This document shows positions 27,928-36,405 of a stretch of DNA of 64,000 bases, in pieces. The notes beneath the pieces are model-generated. The model was not told the DNA's origin. It worked only from the letters and a program-made list of their open reading frames with translations, and made no database searches. The first letter of the stretch is position 1, and each line of letters starts with the position of its first letter. Source of the DNA: an uncultured Lachnospiraceae bacterium (lineage in GTDB: Bacteria > Bacillota > Clostridia > Lachnospirales > Lachnospiraceae); assembly GCA_902761665.1 (NCBI GenBank), contig CACWLA010000015.1, forward strand, positions 1-64,000, given 5' to 3'. A program made the position numbers and the translations under genes.

Positions 27928-27937
27928 GTGCTATAAT
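27910..27937 (+). promoter_or_regulatory. Promoter of the LOG-tdh-kbl genes
   Basis: TTGCTC (27910-27915) and a perfect TATAAT (27932-27937) are 16 bases apart. The -35 box lies inside the preceding terminator hairpin, so the genes downstream can be transcribed independently of the element upstream. Confidence 0.6.
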
Positions 27938-28015
27938 GGCGCAAGAGAACAGACGGAACGTATTCACATAAGGGCAGCCTGGCTTTTGGCGGGCAGCCCG
28001 TGAAAGGAGCATGTC

Positions 28016-28555
28016 ATGAAGGTTGCCGTATATTGCGGCTCGAAATGCGGGAACGATCCTGCCTTTCTGCAGGCAGCGAAGGACCTGGGCCGGTGGATCG
28101 GTTCGGGCGGGAACACCCTCGTCTACGGCGGCGCGACCGACGGCCTGATGGGCTCGGTGGCGGACGCCGTGCTGGAAGCCGGCGGCGAGGTCATCGGCGT
28201 GATGACAACGATGCCGGAGATCTTCGAGCGCAGGCACCCCGGCCTGAAGAACTGCATGGTGGTGCCGAGCCTCGGCGAGAGAAAACGTACCATGATGGAA
28301 CTGGCGGACGCCTATGTTGCCCTTCCCGGCGGACCAGGGACGCTCGACGAGATCTCGGACGTCATCTCCCTGGCCAGACTGAAGGTGGACGACAAGCCGG
28401 TCATCCTGATGAACATCAACGGCTATTACGAGCCGCTCAGAGAAGTGCTGCAGGCCATGGTCCGCGCGGAATTCATCGCGGCGGAGGAGATCGACGGCGT
28501 GCATTTCCTGGCGACGGCCGAAGAAGCGGGAGAGGAACTGGGAAGGCGCGGCTGA
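28016..28555 (+). CDS. LOG family protein (cytokinin riboside 5'-monophosphate phosphoribohydrolase type)
   Basis: A 179-residue Rossmann-like protein often mislabelled lysine decarboxylase. The family motif is PGGPGTLDE, with GGATDGLMG and the RK in ERKRTMM. Family members remove ribose-5-phosphate from nucleoside monophosphates; in bacteria this probably serves nucleotide salvage or clean-up. The start has AAAGGAG upstream. It heads a run with tdh and kbl, 28 bases before tdh. Confidence 0.9.
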   Translation: MKVAVYCGSKCGNDPAFLQAAKDLGRWIGSGGNTLVYGGATDGLMGSVADAVLEAGGEVIGVMTTMPEIFERRHPGLKNCMVVPSLGERKRTMMELADAYVALPGGPGTLDEISDVISLARLKVDDKPVILMNINGYYEPLREVLQAMVRAEFIAAEEIDGVHFLATAEEAGEELGRRG

Positions 28556-28583
28556 AAGCTGCCTTTACCCGGAAAGGAGACAT

Positions 28584-29621
28584 ATGGAAAAAATGATGGA
28601 TGCCATCGTAAAGCCGGTGGCAGGCGTCGGGCTTGAACTGAGGAGAGTTCCGGTACCGGTGCCGGGACCCGGCGAGGTGCTGATCAAGGTCCACAAGACA
28701 GCGATCTGCGGCACGGACGTGCACATTTACAACTGGGATCCGTGGGCGGCGGAGCATATCAAGCCGCCGATGACGATCGGCCACGAGTACGTGGGCGAGA
28801 TCGCGGCGCTTGGGGACGGCGTAAAGGGCGTGGAGATCGGCCAGCGCGTTTCGGGCGAAGGCCACATCACCTGCCATCACTGCCGCAACTGTCACTCCGG
28901 CAACATCCAGTGGTGCAAGAATACGGTGAGCGTGGGGGTGGACCGCGATGGTGCGTTTGCGGAGTACGTGTGCATCCCCGAGACGAACCTGATCCTGATT
29001 GACGAGAGCCTTCCCGAGGACGTGGTGGCCTTCTTTGACGCTTTCGGCAATGCGACGCATACTGCCCTCATGTGGAACCTCGTGGGCGAGGACGTGCTGA
29101 TCACCGGCGCCGGTCCCATCGGCATCATCGCGGCCGGCATCTGCAAGTACGCGGGTGCGCGGAGAGTCGTGATCACCGACCTGAATGACTACCGCCTGGG
29201 CCTTGCCCGGAAGATGGGCGTGGACGCGGCGGTCAATACCGGCAGGGAGGAACTGCAGGCCGTCATGAAGGAACAGGGGCTTGTCGAAGGCTTCGACGTA
29301 GGCCTCGAAATGTCCGGATCCGGCGTGGCTTTCCGCCAGATGGTCGGCCTCATGCGAAACGGCGGCAAGATCTCGCTGCTCGGCCTCGGCAATAAGCCGA
29401 TCGAACTGGACATGAACCAGATCATCGGCAAGGGATTAACGCTCCAGGGCATTTACGGCCGCAGGATGGACAACTGGCATCAGATGAGCTACATGGTGCA
29501 GGGCGGACTGGACCTTACCCCCGTCATTACGCACCGTTTCCACTATACCGAATTCGAAGAAGGCTTCGCCGCGATGAACAGCGGCAATTCCGGCAAGGTC
29601 ATCCTGGACTGGACGAAGTGA
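28584..29621 (+). CDS. tdh: L-threonine 3-dehydrogenase
   Basis: A 345-residue zinc-dependent alcohol-dehydrogenase-family enzyme that oxidises L-threonine with NAD to 2-amino-3-oxobutyrate. The catalytic zinc site is in [13 protein letters not shown] and GHEYVGE, the structural zinc Cys cluster is [15 protein letters not shown], and the NAD fold is [13 protein letters not shown]. The kbl start follows within 12 bases, and the two enzymes act as one unit. Confidence 0.93.
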   Translation: MEKMMDAIVKPVAGVGLELRRVPVPVPGPGEVLIKVHKTAICGTDVHIYNWDPWAAEHIKPPMTIGHEYVGEIAALGDGVKGVEIGQRVSGEGHITCHHCRNCHSGNIQWCKNTVSVGVDRDGAFAEYVCIPETNLILIDESLPEDVVAFFDAFGNATHTALMWNLVGEDVLITGAGPIGIIAAGICKYAGARRVVITDLNDYRLGLARKMGVDAAVNTGREELQAVMKEQGLVEGFDVGLEMSGSGVAFRQMVGLMRNGGKISLLGLGNKPIELDMNQIIGKGLTLQGIYGRRMDNWHQMSYMVQGGLDLTPVITHRFHYTEFEEGFAAMNSGNSGKVILDWTK

Positions 29622-29632
29622 GAGGAGAGAAA

Positions 29633-30820
29633 ATGAAAGCTGCACTGGAAAGCTATCTGAAGGAACTGGACGCGATCCGCGAAGCGGGGACTTGGCGTGA
29701 GGAACGCATCATCACCACGCCGCAGCGCGACGTGATCGATACCACGAAAAAGGCGCACGTCGTCAACATGTGCGCGAACAACTATCTAGGCCTTGCCGAT
29801 AACCCCGAACTGATCGCGGCGGCGAAGGCGAGCTACGACCGTTGGGGCTTCGGCCTTTCCTCCGTCCGCTTCATCTGCGGCACGCAGGAGATCCACAAGG
29901 AACTGGAGCGCCGCATTGCGGACTTTGTGGGCACGGACGACGCCATTCTGTATTCGTCCTGCTTTGACGCGAACGGCGGCCTCTTTGAGACGATCACTGG
30001 CCCGAACGATGCCATCATTTCCGATGAACTGAATCACGCCTCGATCATCGACGGCGTGCGCCTTGCGAAGGCGAAACGCTACAAATACAAAAACAACAAC
30101 ATGGACGACCTGCGCGCGCAGCTGGAAGCCGCGAAGGCGGACGGGTGCGAACGCATCGTGATTGCGACCGACGGCGTCTTCTCGATGGACGGCTACATCG
30201 CAAACCTTAAGGGCATCTGCGATCTCGCGGACGAGTTCGGCGCTCTCACCATGGTGGACGATTCCCACGCGGTCGGCTTCATGGGTGCGCACGGGCGCGG
30301 CACGCCGGAGTTCTGCGGCGTCATGGGACGCGTGGACATCATTACCGGCACCTTCGGTAAGGCCATGGGCGGCGCCTCCGGCGGCTACACCGCAGCCCGT
30401 CAGCCCATCGTGGACCTGCTCCGTCAGCGCTCCCGCCCGTACCTCTTTTCCAACACCCTGGCGCCGGCCATCTGCGCCGCGACCATTAAGACCATCGACC
30501 TCCTGGAAGAGTCCACCGCCCTGCGCGACCGCGTGCACGAAAATGCCCGCTACTTCCGTGCGGAGATGGAAAAGCTCGGCTTCGACCTTTTGCCCGGCGA
30601 ACATCCGATCGTTCCGGTCATGCTGTACGATCCCAGAGTTGCGGCCGAATTCGCCCGCCGGATGCTCGATAAGGGCGTCTACGTGGTGGGCTTCTGCTAT
30701 CCCGTGGTGCCGAAGGGCAAGGACCGCATCCGCACCCAGATCTCGGCCGGACACACGAAGGAAGACCTCGATTTCGCGGTGAAGTGCTTCGGCGAAGTGA
30801 AGAAGGAAATGGGGCTGTAA
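29633..30820 (+). CDS. kbl: Glycine C-acetyltransferase (2-amino-3-ketobutyrate CoA ligase)
   Basis: A 395-residue PLP enzyme that splits 2-amino-3-oxobutyrate with CoA to glycine and acetyl-CoA. The PLP lysine is in [15 protein letters not shown] and the substrate region in [10 protein letters not shown]. The start at 29633 was chosen because GAGGAGAG lies directly upstream and the protein then begins like the family. It follows tdh, giving a complete threonine-to-glycine route. Confidence 0.93.
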   Translation: MKAALESYLKELDAIREAGTWREERIITTPQRDVIDTTKKAHVVNMCANNYLGLADNPELIAAAKASYDRWGFGLSSVRFICGTQEIHKELERRIADFVGTDDAILYSSCFDANGGLFETITGPNDAIISDELNHASIIDGVRLAKAKRYKYKNNNMDDLRAQLEAAKADGCERIVIATDGVFSMDGYIANLKGICDLADEFGALTMVDDSHAVGFMGAHGRGTPEFCGVMGRVDIITGTFGKAMGGASGGYTAARQPIVDLLRQRSRPYLFSNTLAPAICAATIKTIDLLEESTALRDRVHENARYFRAEMEKLGFDLLPGEHPIVPVMLYDPRVAAEFARRMLDKGVYVVGFCYPVVPKGKDRIRTQISAGHTKEDLDFAVKCFGEVKKEMGL

Positions 30821-31383
30821 TGAAGCGTTCGTTAAAACCCGGCAACATGCTTTATCCGCTGCCGGCGGTGCTGGTTAGCTGCGGCGATGGCGAGGGGGTG
30901 CAGAACCTCCTTACCGTCGCCTGGGCCGGCACGGTCTGCTCCGACCCGCCCATGCTGAGCGTCAGCATCCGCAAGGACCGTTTTTCGCACCACCTGATCG
31001 AAGAGAGCGGTGAGTTCGTGGTGAACCTGGTGACGGCAGGGCTTACGCGCGCGGCCGATTACTGCGGTGTGCGTTCGGGCCGTGACGGCGACAAGTGGAA
31101 AGCGTCAGGGATCACGCCCGTGAAGACGCCGAACCTTGAAAAGGCGCCGGCCGTCGCTGAGAGCCCGGTCTGGATCGAATGCAAGGTCGACTGCATCCTG
31201 GAACTCGGTTCGCACGACATGTTCCTGGCGAAGGTCGTGGGCGTGCACGCCGACGAAGCCCTGTTTGAGGAAAACGGCAGACTGGATCTCGCAAAAGCGG
31301 ACCTCATGGCCTATTCCCACGGCGAATACTTCCGGCTGGGAGATAAAATCGGAACGTTCGGCTGGTCGGTAAGGAAGAAATAG
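30820..31383 (+). CDS. Flavin reductase-like FMN-binding protein
   Basis: A 187-residue FMN-binding split-barrel protein. The characteristic run LTVAWAGTVCSDPPMLSVSI binds the flavin phosphate, and SHHLIEESGEFVVNL follows. Such proteins supply reduced flavin or use FMN to reduce small molecules. ATG at 30820 overlaps the kbl stop (TAATG), so translation is coupled. A link to threonine breakdown is only positional. Confidence 0.85.
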   Translation: MKRSLKPGNMLYPLPAVLVSCGDGEGVQNLLTVAWAGTVCSDPPMLSVSIRKDRFSHHLIEESGEFVVNLVTAGLTRAADYCGVRSGRDGDKWKASGITPVKTPNLEKAPAVAESPVWIECKVDCILELGSHDMFLAKVVGVHADEALFEENGRLDLAKADLMAYSHGEYFRLGDKIGTFGWSVRKK

Positions 31384-31419
31384 CAGACTTTGAAATGAAT
31401 GAAACAAAGTATTGCACAA

Positions 31420-31455
31420 AAAGCGGCAGAGGGGAGCGTGATCGTCTGCCGCTTT
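31420..31455 (+). terminator. Terminator-like hairpin after the flavin reductase gene
   Basis: An 11-bp perfect stem AAAGCGGCAGA/TCTGCCGCTTT with a 14-base loop follows the gene by 36 bases. The T tail is short and interrupted, so efficiency is uncertain. Confidence 0.6.
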
Positions 31456-31527
31456 ATAATTTGTATCAATTAAGCTAAAATTAAGAAAAAAAGAATTTCG
31501 ATGATATTTCTTTCGATTATTAAGCCG

Positions 31528-31556
31528 TTCGATTTGCCTCCATACGTTTATTTATA
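31528..31556 (+). promoter_or_regulatory. Possible promoter of the secreted-protein gene
   Basis: TTCGAT (31528-31533) and TTTATA (31551-31556) are 17 bases apart and directly abut the cre-like palindrome. Both boxes are weak matches. Confidence 0.35.
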
Positions 31557-31570
31557 TGAAAGCGCTTTCA
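31557..31570 (+). promoter_or_regulatory. Perfect cre-like palindrome (CcpA operator type)
   Basis: TGAAAGCGCTTTCA is a 14-base perfect palindrome that fits the catabolite-responsive element consensus at every position. It lies 35 bases upstream of the start codon of the secreted-protein gene, next to the probable -10 box, where a bound CcpA-type repressor would block transcription. Confidence 0.7.
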
Positions 31571-31605
31571 GACGAAGATAAGGAGATATGAGGAGGAAAC
31601 CGATC

Positions 31606-32526
31606 ATGAAAAAAATCTTATTGCTGTACTGCTTCATCGTTCTTGCTTTTTCCGCTCTGTCTGTCAGGGCTGAGGGCGGCCACGCAGACCGTGCCATCGA
31701 AAACGCGCTGGAACAGGTGAGGCAGATCACGCCTGACCTGGAAAAGAGTACGAATGACTTCTTCGGCGACGCGCAGGATGCTTTGCCGGAAATGATGAAG
31801 CCGTCTTCGGCGGATTTTGCCGGTGCTTTCAAGGTGATTCGGAAAGACGGCTATTTTGTGGAGGCTTACCGGAAAAACGGCAATTTCTCTTTTCTGCAGG
31901 ACGCGGATGGGGAATACTGGCTGGTCCCTCTTTCTTACGGGGGAGAGAAGCCTGCAGGCTCCATCAGATTTATGGAGGATAACGGCAAGCTGACCTTTGT
32001 CGGTGGCGGGCGCTTAACGGATCCGGAATACTTTCCGTTTACTTACGAGCGCTTGTCGGAAAGCGTGAACCGGTCGGAACTGATCCGGAACGAGATCGAC
32101 GAATTTCAGGTGGTGGAGAACCTGCAATACAGGGTCTTTTATGCATATCTTCGCAGCGGCACGGAAGAATACGTTATCCCTCTGGATTCGTTCCTCTCGG
32201 AGGCCGGACTGATCAAGGATACCGTTTATGCGGCGGATGAATTCATCAGGAAGATAGATGAGTATTATGATGAAGAAACCGATGCGCAGAAGCGGCAGGA
32301 AGCCGCTGCCAAAGGGGAATACCTCTATGGCGGAGGCGTTCTTACTCGGGCGGAGACCCGCAGACTGAAAAAGGCTGCGGCCGCTCCGGAGGTCATTCTG
32401 CCGGCAGAGGCGAAGGCAAACAGCCGTAACTTCATGCCCTGGATCATCGCCGCCCTGGCTGCTGCAGCGGCAGGATGCACCGTACTGCTTACAAGGAAGA
32501 GAACGAAACGTGATCCGCAGGGATAA
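31606..32526 (+). CDS. Secreted, C-terminally membrane-anchored protein of unknown function
   Basis: A 306-residue protein. A signal peptide covers about residues 1-24 (MKKILLLYCF, cleavage probably after VRA). The outer domain of about 240 residues is charged and of unknown fold. A C-terminal hydrophobic helix (about 276-296) and a basic tail (TRKRTKR) anchor it. No LPXTG-like motif precedes the helix. ATG at 31606 follows an ideal AGGAGG. AT-richer upstream DNA and the cre-like site suggest control by carbon supply. Confidence 0.75.
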   Translation: MKKILLLYCFIVLAFSALSVRAEGGHADRAIENALEQVRQITPDLEKSTNDFFGDAQDALPEMMKPSSADFAGAFKVIRKDGYFVEAYRKNGNFSFLQDADGEYWLVPLSYGGEKPAGSIRFMEDNGKLTFVGGGRLTDPEYFPFTYERLSESVNRSELIRNEIDEFQVVENLQYRVFYAYLRSGTEEYVIPLDSFLSEAGLIKDTVYAADEFIRKIDEYYDEETDAQKRQEAAAKGEYLYGGGVLTRAETRRLKKAAAAPEVILPAEAKANSRNFMPWIIAALAAAAAGCTVLLTRKRTKRDPQG

Positions 32527-32589
32527 GACAGCGTTCCTCTTTTACGGCGCCGCGTGAAGCGGACACCGGCAAAAAGTTTATTCCGCCCC

Positions 32590-32619
32590 TTGACAGGCTC
32601 CGCCCGTGTGTGCTATAAA
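32590..32619 (+). promoter_or_regulatory. Promoter of tRNA-Trp
   Basis: A perfect TTGACA (32590-32595) and TATAAA (32614-32619) are 18 bases apart, 17 bases before the tRNA. Confidence 0.75.
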
Positions 32620-32636
32620 TATCGGGCGGAGCACTT

Positions 32637-32707
32637 AGGGGCATAGTTCAAGGGTAGAACAGTGGTCTCCAAAACCATCGATGAGAGTTCGAATCTTTCT
32701 GCCCCTG
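32637..32707 (+). tRNA. tRNA-Trp (anticodon CCA)
   Basis: The acceptor AGGGGCA pairs with TGCCCCT. The anticodon loop CTCCAAA sits between TGGT/ACCA stem bases, giving anticodon CCA. The D-arm (AGTTCAAGGGTAGAAC) and T-loop TTCGAAT are normal, and the discriminator is G. CCA is not encoded. Confidence 0.95.
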
Positions 32708-32739
32708 CTCGTTCAATATAGACGTTTATCATAGATGAT

Positions 32740-32764
32740 GTCGGCGGAAGGCCGGCGTTTTTTT
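32740..32764 (+). terminator. Terminator after tRNA-Trp
   Basis: A 6-bp stem GTCGGC/GCCGGC (one G-T pair) is followed by G and seven Ts. Confidence 0.6.
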
Positions 32765-32802
32765 ATGCATTCTTTCCGGCGGGTTTCGGATCATTTTGCG
32801 CA

Positions 32803-32830
32803 GCCGCCTCTTTACGGGGCGGCATTTTTT
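32803..32830 (+). terminator. Second terminator-like hairpin before the export protein gene
   Basis: GCCGCC (32803-32808) and GGCGGC (32818-32823) form a stem followed by A and seven Ts. A TATGAT box follows at 32833-32838 and may be the -10 of the next gene. Confidence 0.6.
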
Positions 32831-32920
32831 TGCTATGATACCGGCAGCGCCCTGAAGAGAGCGCGAACTTAGATTGAGAAAAGGCGCGGATCCGCTGGCT
32901 GCGGTCCGCAGACGGATCAT

Positions 32921-33427
32921 ATGGGTGAAAAACTGTTAAACTGGTTCATGCAGGTCCTGACCGGGATGCCGAACTGGCTGATCGTGGGGATCGTTTCCAT
33001 GGTGCCGCTCATCGAACTGCGCGGCGGCCTCATTGCAGCGGCGCTCCTCGGCATGCCGCTCTGGGAGGGCATCCTGTTCTGCCTCATCGGCAACATTATC
33101 CCGGTGCCCTTCATCCTGCTCTTCATCACGCCGATCTTTAACTGGCTGAAGACGACGAAGCTCTTCCGGCCGCTCGTGGAGAAGATCGAAGCGCGGTCGA
33201 TGGGGAAGAGCGACAAGATCAAAAAGGCAGAGTTCTGGGGGCTCGTGCTCTTCGTGGGCATCCCGCTGCCGGGCACCGGTGCCTGGACAGGCTCGCTCAT
33301 CGCCTGCCTGCTGAACGTCGATAAGAAGAAAGCTTTCTGCGCGGTGATCATCGGTCTGCTGCTGGCAACGACGATCATGTGCATTTTTACCTACGGAATA
33401 CCGGCCATCGTAGCGTCGATGAAGTAA
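32921..33427 (+). CDS. Small multidrug export family membrane protein (COG2426-like)
   Basis: A 168-residue integral membrane protein with about four to five hydrophobic segments. The family hallmarks are MVPLIELRGGLIAAALLGMP near the start and FVGIPLPGTGAWTGSLIA in the middle, with two matched P/G-rich re-entrant-like repeats. The family is annotated as small multidrug export proteins, but direct transport evidence is scarce. It lies alone, before the tandem repeat region. Confidence 0.8.
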   Translation: MGEKLLNWFMQVLTGMPNWLIVGIVSMVPLIELRGGLIAAALLGMPLWEGILFCLIGNIIPVPFILLFITPIFNWLKTTKLFRPLVEKIEARSMGKSDKIKKAEFWGLVLFVGIPLPGTGAWTGSLIACLLNVDKKKAFCAVIIGLLLATTIMCIFTYGIPAIVASMK

Positions 33428-33457
33428 AAAGATCCTTCGCTGCGCTCAGGATGACAG
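33427..33457 (+). repeat. 31-bp interspersed repeat, copy 1
   Basis: The segment from AAAAGATCC to GATGACAG is identical to 41409-41439. It contains short inverted arms ATCCT/AGGAT, like small REP-type elements often found between genes. It overlaps the start of the 19-bp tandem array. Confidence 0.85.
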
Positions 33458-33560
33458 GGAATGCTTTGGGTGACAGGGAACGCTCAGGATGACAGGGTAC
33501 GCTTTGGGTGACAGGGAACGCTTGGGATGACAGGGAACGCTTTGGGTGACCAGGGAAAAA
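33449..33560 (+). repeat. 19-bp tandem repeat array, about six copies
   Basis: Units such as GGATGACAGGGTACGCTTT and GGGTGACAGGGAACGCTCA repeat head to tail between the export gene and the AAA gene. Units alternate between GGATGACAGGG and GGGTGACAGGG starts, with one to three base differences. The array seems to have grown from the end of the 31-bp interspersed repeat. It ends 19 bases before the start codon of the next gene. No spacers are present, so it is not a CRISPR array. Confidence 0.9.
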
Positions 33561-33578
33561 ACTAAGGAGTTTAAGACA

Positions 33579-35084
33579 ATGGCGATCATGGAACGTCTGG
33601 ATGAATGCGACCGGATGTGCAGAGCGATCACGGATGCGCGCGTGTCCGATGCGGCGCAGCACGACTTAACGGGCCTGCTGCACCGAGACCTGATGTATTT
33701 CTGCGTCTATCTGTCGCTGCAGGACAGGAATTTCACTGCGGCGCAGCGCGGCTACGTCAAGGCCAATCTGGGCTATGACCTTTCCTATACCGACCGCACC
33801 GGCCTGTATGACAAGGTCGCGGTGGGCTACGCGGAAAAGCTTCCGACCTCGATGAAGTATTTCATCCTGGCGGATGCCAAGGGGAAGATCCCGAACGACC
33901 CGTGGCAGAACAAGAAGACGGCCTACCTGATCGCGACCTACGAAGCGCTCGGGCGGGAATTCCTGGCCCTCAGCAGCGGCGATCCCGACCAGGGCGCGGT
34001 CCAGGCGCTCACGGAATACATCCGCATGCTGGACAAGACGATCGAGGGCTACGGGCTGTTCCGGAACAAGAATATCAAGGTGACGCCCGGCAAAAGCAGC
34101 AATGTGAAAATTACGCCCGGGAAGACCGCGGGCTCTTCGTCCGGAACGGCGGTCCTTACCCCCGGAAGTTCCGGAACGGTATCGGGCGGAAAGCCGGCAG
34201 CTGCCGTGAAACCGGCGGCCGAGAAGACCGGCGAGACGAATGCTTCCGATCTGTCTGAGGACCGTATCGACGAGATCCTCGCCGAGCTCAATTCCCTGGT
34301 CGGACTGGACGTCGTCAAGGAGGAGATCGAGAACCTCGTGAACCTTCTGCGCGTGCAGCAGATGCGGAAGGAACTGGGACTTTCCAATGCGGGCACGTCC
34401 CGCCACATGGTGTTCTACGGCAACCCCGGCACCGGCAAGACCACGGTTGCGAGGCTCATCGCCGGCATCTACGGCGAGCTGGGGCTCCTGCCGACCGGGC
34501 AGCTGGTCGAAGTGGACCGGAGCGGCCTCGTCGGCGGCTACGTCGGGCAGACAGCCATCAAGACGAAGGAAGTCATCGACCAGGCCGTCGGCGGCGTGCT
34601 GTTCGTTGACGAAGCCTATACCCTGACTCAGAACAAAGGCCAGAACGACTTCGGTCCGGAAGCGGTCGAGACCATTCTGAAGGCGATGGAGGACTACCGC
34701 GACGAACTGGTGGTCATCGTGGCTGGCTACACGGAACTCATGAAAGATTTCCTGAAAACCAACCCGGGACTTACGTCGAGGTTCAACTACTTTATAGAAT
34801 TTCCCGATTATACGCCCGAAGAGCTTGTTGCGATCCTCAAGACGATGTGTAAGAAGAATGAATATAGCCTTTCCCAGGCGGCTGAAGCGAGGGCGCTTGA
34901 GATCTTCACTGCCCGCTGCGAGAACAAGCCGGAGAACTTTGCGAATGCGCGCGAAGTCCGCAACTTCCTGGAGAAGGCGATGTTAAAGCACGCGGCGCGT
35001 GTGACGAAGCTCCCGAAGGAACAACGCACCAGGGAGGCGCTCACGACCCTCGAAGCGCCGGACGTTGAGATCAAACTGCGGTAA
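33579..35084 (+). CDS. CbbX/SpoVK-like AAA ATPase with helical N-terminal domain
   Basis: A 501-residue protein. The C-terminal half (about 235-500) is a CbbX/SpoVK-type AAA domain: Walker A GNPGTGKT, Walker B GGVLFVDEAY, sensor region VIVAGY and the arginine finger in NPGLTSRF. The N-terminal 165 residues are helical and may be TerB-like (FCVYLSLQDRNFTAAQRGYV). A flexible linker contains repeats of KVTPGKSS/KITPGKTA type. Such ATPases remodel protein complexes; the client is unknown. ATG at 33579 follows AAGGAG. The tandem repeat lies directly upstream. Confidence 0.82.
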   Translation: MAIMERLDECDRMCRAITDARVSDAAQHDLTGLLHRDLMYFCVYLSLQDRNFTAAQRGYVKANLGYDLSYTDRTGLYDKVAVGYAEKLPTSMKYFILADAKGKIPNDPWQNKKTAYLIATYEALGREFLALSSGDPDQGAVQALTEYIRMLDKTIEGYGLFRNKNIKVTPGKSSNVKITPGKTAGSSSGTAVLTPGSSGTVSGGKPAAAVKPAAEKTGETNASDLSEDRIDEILAELNSLVGLDVVKEEIENLVNLLRVQQMRKELGLSNAGTSRHMVFYGNPGTGKTTVARLIAGIYGELGLLPTGQLVEVDRSGLVGGYVGQTAIKTKEVIDQAVGGVLFVDEAYTLTQNKGQNDFGPEAVETILKAMEDYRDELVVIVAGYTELMKDFLKTNPGLTSRFNYFIEFPDYTPEELVAILKTMCKKNEYSLSQAAEARALEIFTARCENKPENFANAREVRNFLEKAMLKHAARVTKLPKEQRTREALTTLEAPDVEIKLR

Positions 35085-35093
35085 GGAGCGGCC

Positions 35094-36404
35094 ATGAGGA
35101 TCATCGTCATCGGCGGAGGAGCCGCCGGCATGATGGCGGCAGCTGCTGCCGCCGAAGAAGGCGCCGAGGTCACGCTCCTTGAGAAAAACGACCGGCTCGG
35201 CAAGAAGATCTACATCACCGGCAAGGGCCGCTGCAACGTGACCAATGCCTGTGAGAGGGAAGAATTCTTCACGCACGTTTTCCGCAATCCGCGCTTTCTG
35301 TATTCGGCCTTCGGCCGCTTCTCGAACGAAGACATGTACGCCTTCGTCGAGGCGCACGGAACGAGGCTGAAGACCGAGCGCGGGCAGAGAGTCTTCCCCG
35401 TGAGCGACCACGCTTCGGACATCATCAAGGCCTTGAAAAAGGCGATGGATGAAGCCGGTGTCCGCGTCATCACCGGCGCACAGGCGGAGAAACTGCAGAT
35501 AAAGAACGGCGCAGTCACGGGCGTTGTCTGCACCCTTGCGGACGAGGCCGGAAAGGCCGTCCGGAAGACCCTGCCGGCGGACCGCGTGATCGTCGCGACG
35601 GGCGGGCTTTCCTATCCCGGGACCGGCTCGACCGGCGACGGCTACCGCTTCGCGGAGGAAGCCGGGCACCGCGTCACGCCGCGGGAACCCTCGCTGGTTC
35701 CCCTGAACGCACGCTTTGAAAAACCGCTTTCCGACCGCTATTCACCGAAGAGCCTCATGGGACTTTCGCTGAAAAACGTGGGCATCCGCGTCGAACAAGG
35801 CGGCAGGAAGATCACGGAAGATTTCGGGGAGATGATGTTTACGCATTTCGGCGTGACCGGACCACTCATCCTCTCGGCTTCGGCGCTGCTCGGCGGCGCG
35901 CTGGAGGAGGAAACGGTCTCGGCAAAGGGGCCGGTGCGGCTGCATCTTGACTTAAAACCTGCCCTTTCGGAAGAACAGCTGGAAGCGAGGTTCCTCAGGG
36001 AATCTGCCGGAAACGGCGCGAAGCAGCTGGATACCTTCCTCGGCGGATGGCTCCCGAAGGCGCTCATCCCCGTCGTGCTCGGACAGGCCGGGATCGGGGC
36101 AGCACAAAAGACCGGCACCGTGAAAAAGGAGCAGCGGGATGCACTCATCAAGGCGCTCAAGGACTTTCCGCTCGTCATCACCGGCCTGCGCGGCTATGAC
36201 GAGGCCGTCGTGACAAGGGGCGGTGTTGACGTAAAGGAGATCGACCCGAAGACCATGGCGTCAAAAAAGGTCAGAGGGCTGTACTTTGCGGGTGAGGTCC
36301 TTGATCTGGACGGGACCACCGGAGGCTTTAATCTGCAGATCGCCTGGTCGACCGGCCGTGCAGCCGGGAAAGGCGCTGCAGCTGCGGATAAGAAGGAGGA
36401 ATGA
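35094..36404 (+). CDS. BaiN/HI0933-family NAD(P)/FAD-dependent oxidoreductase
   Basis: A 436-residue flavoprotein. The N-terminal FAD fold is IGGGAAGMMAAAAAAEEG followed by the family signature GKKIYITGKGRCNVTN. The C-terminal GEVLDLDGTTGGFNLQIAWSTG closes the FAD site. BaiN members reduce steroid bile-acid intermediates in some gut clostridia, but most of the family (YhiN) is uncharacterised. It overlaps into cmk spacing (2 bases between stop and next ATG), as is usual in Clostridia. Confidence 0.85.
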   Translation: MRIIVIGGGAAGMMAAAAAAEEGAEVTLLEKNDRLGKKIYITGKGRCNVTNACEREEFFTHVFRNPRFLYSAFGRFSNEDMYAFVEAHGTRLKTERGQRVFPVSDHASDIIKALKKAMDEAGVRVITGAQAEKLQIKNGAVTGVVCTLADEAGKAVRKTLPADRVIVATGGLSYPGTGSTGDGYRFAEEAGHRVTPREPSLVPLNARFEKPLSDRYSPKSLMGLSLKNVGIRVEQGGRKITEDFGEMMFTHFGVTGPLILSASALLGGALEEETVSAKGPVRLHLDLKPALSEEQLEARFLRESAGNGAKQLDTFLGGWLPKALIPVVLGQAGIGAAQKTGTVKKEQRDALIKALKDFPLVITGLRGYDEAVVTRGGVDVKEIDPKTMASKKVRGLYFAGEVLDLDGTTGGFNLQIAWSTGRAAGKGAAAADKKEE

Positions 36405-36405
36405 C

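Noticed and set aside
31606..32526. Sortase substrate
   Set aside because: It has a C-terminal helix and basic tail, but no LPXTG, NPQTN or SPxTG-type motif precedes the helix.
33449..33560. CRISPR array
   Set aside because: The 19-bp units are directly adjacent with no spacers, and no cas genes are present.
33546..33578. Earlier in-frame ATG of the AAA ATPase gene
   Set aside because: It lies inside the tandem repeat and has no ribosome site, whereas ATG at 33579 has AAGGAG at good spacing.
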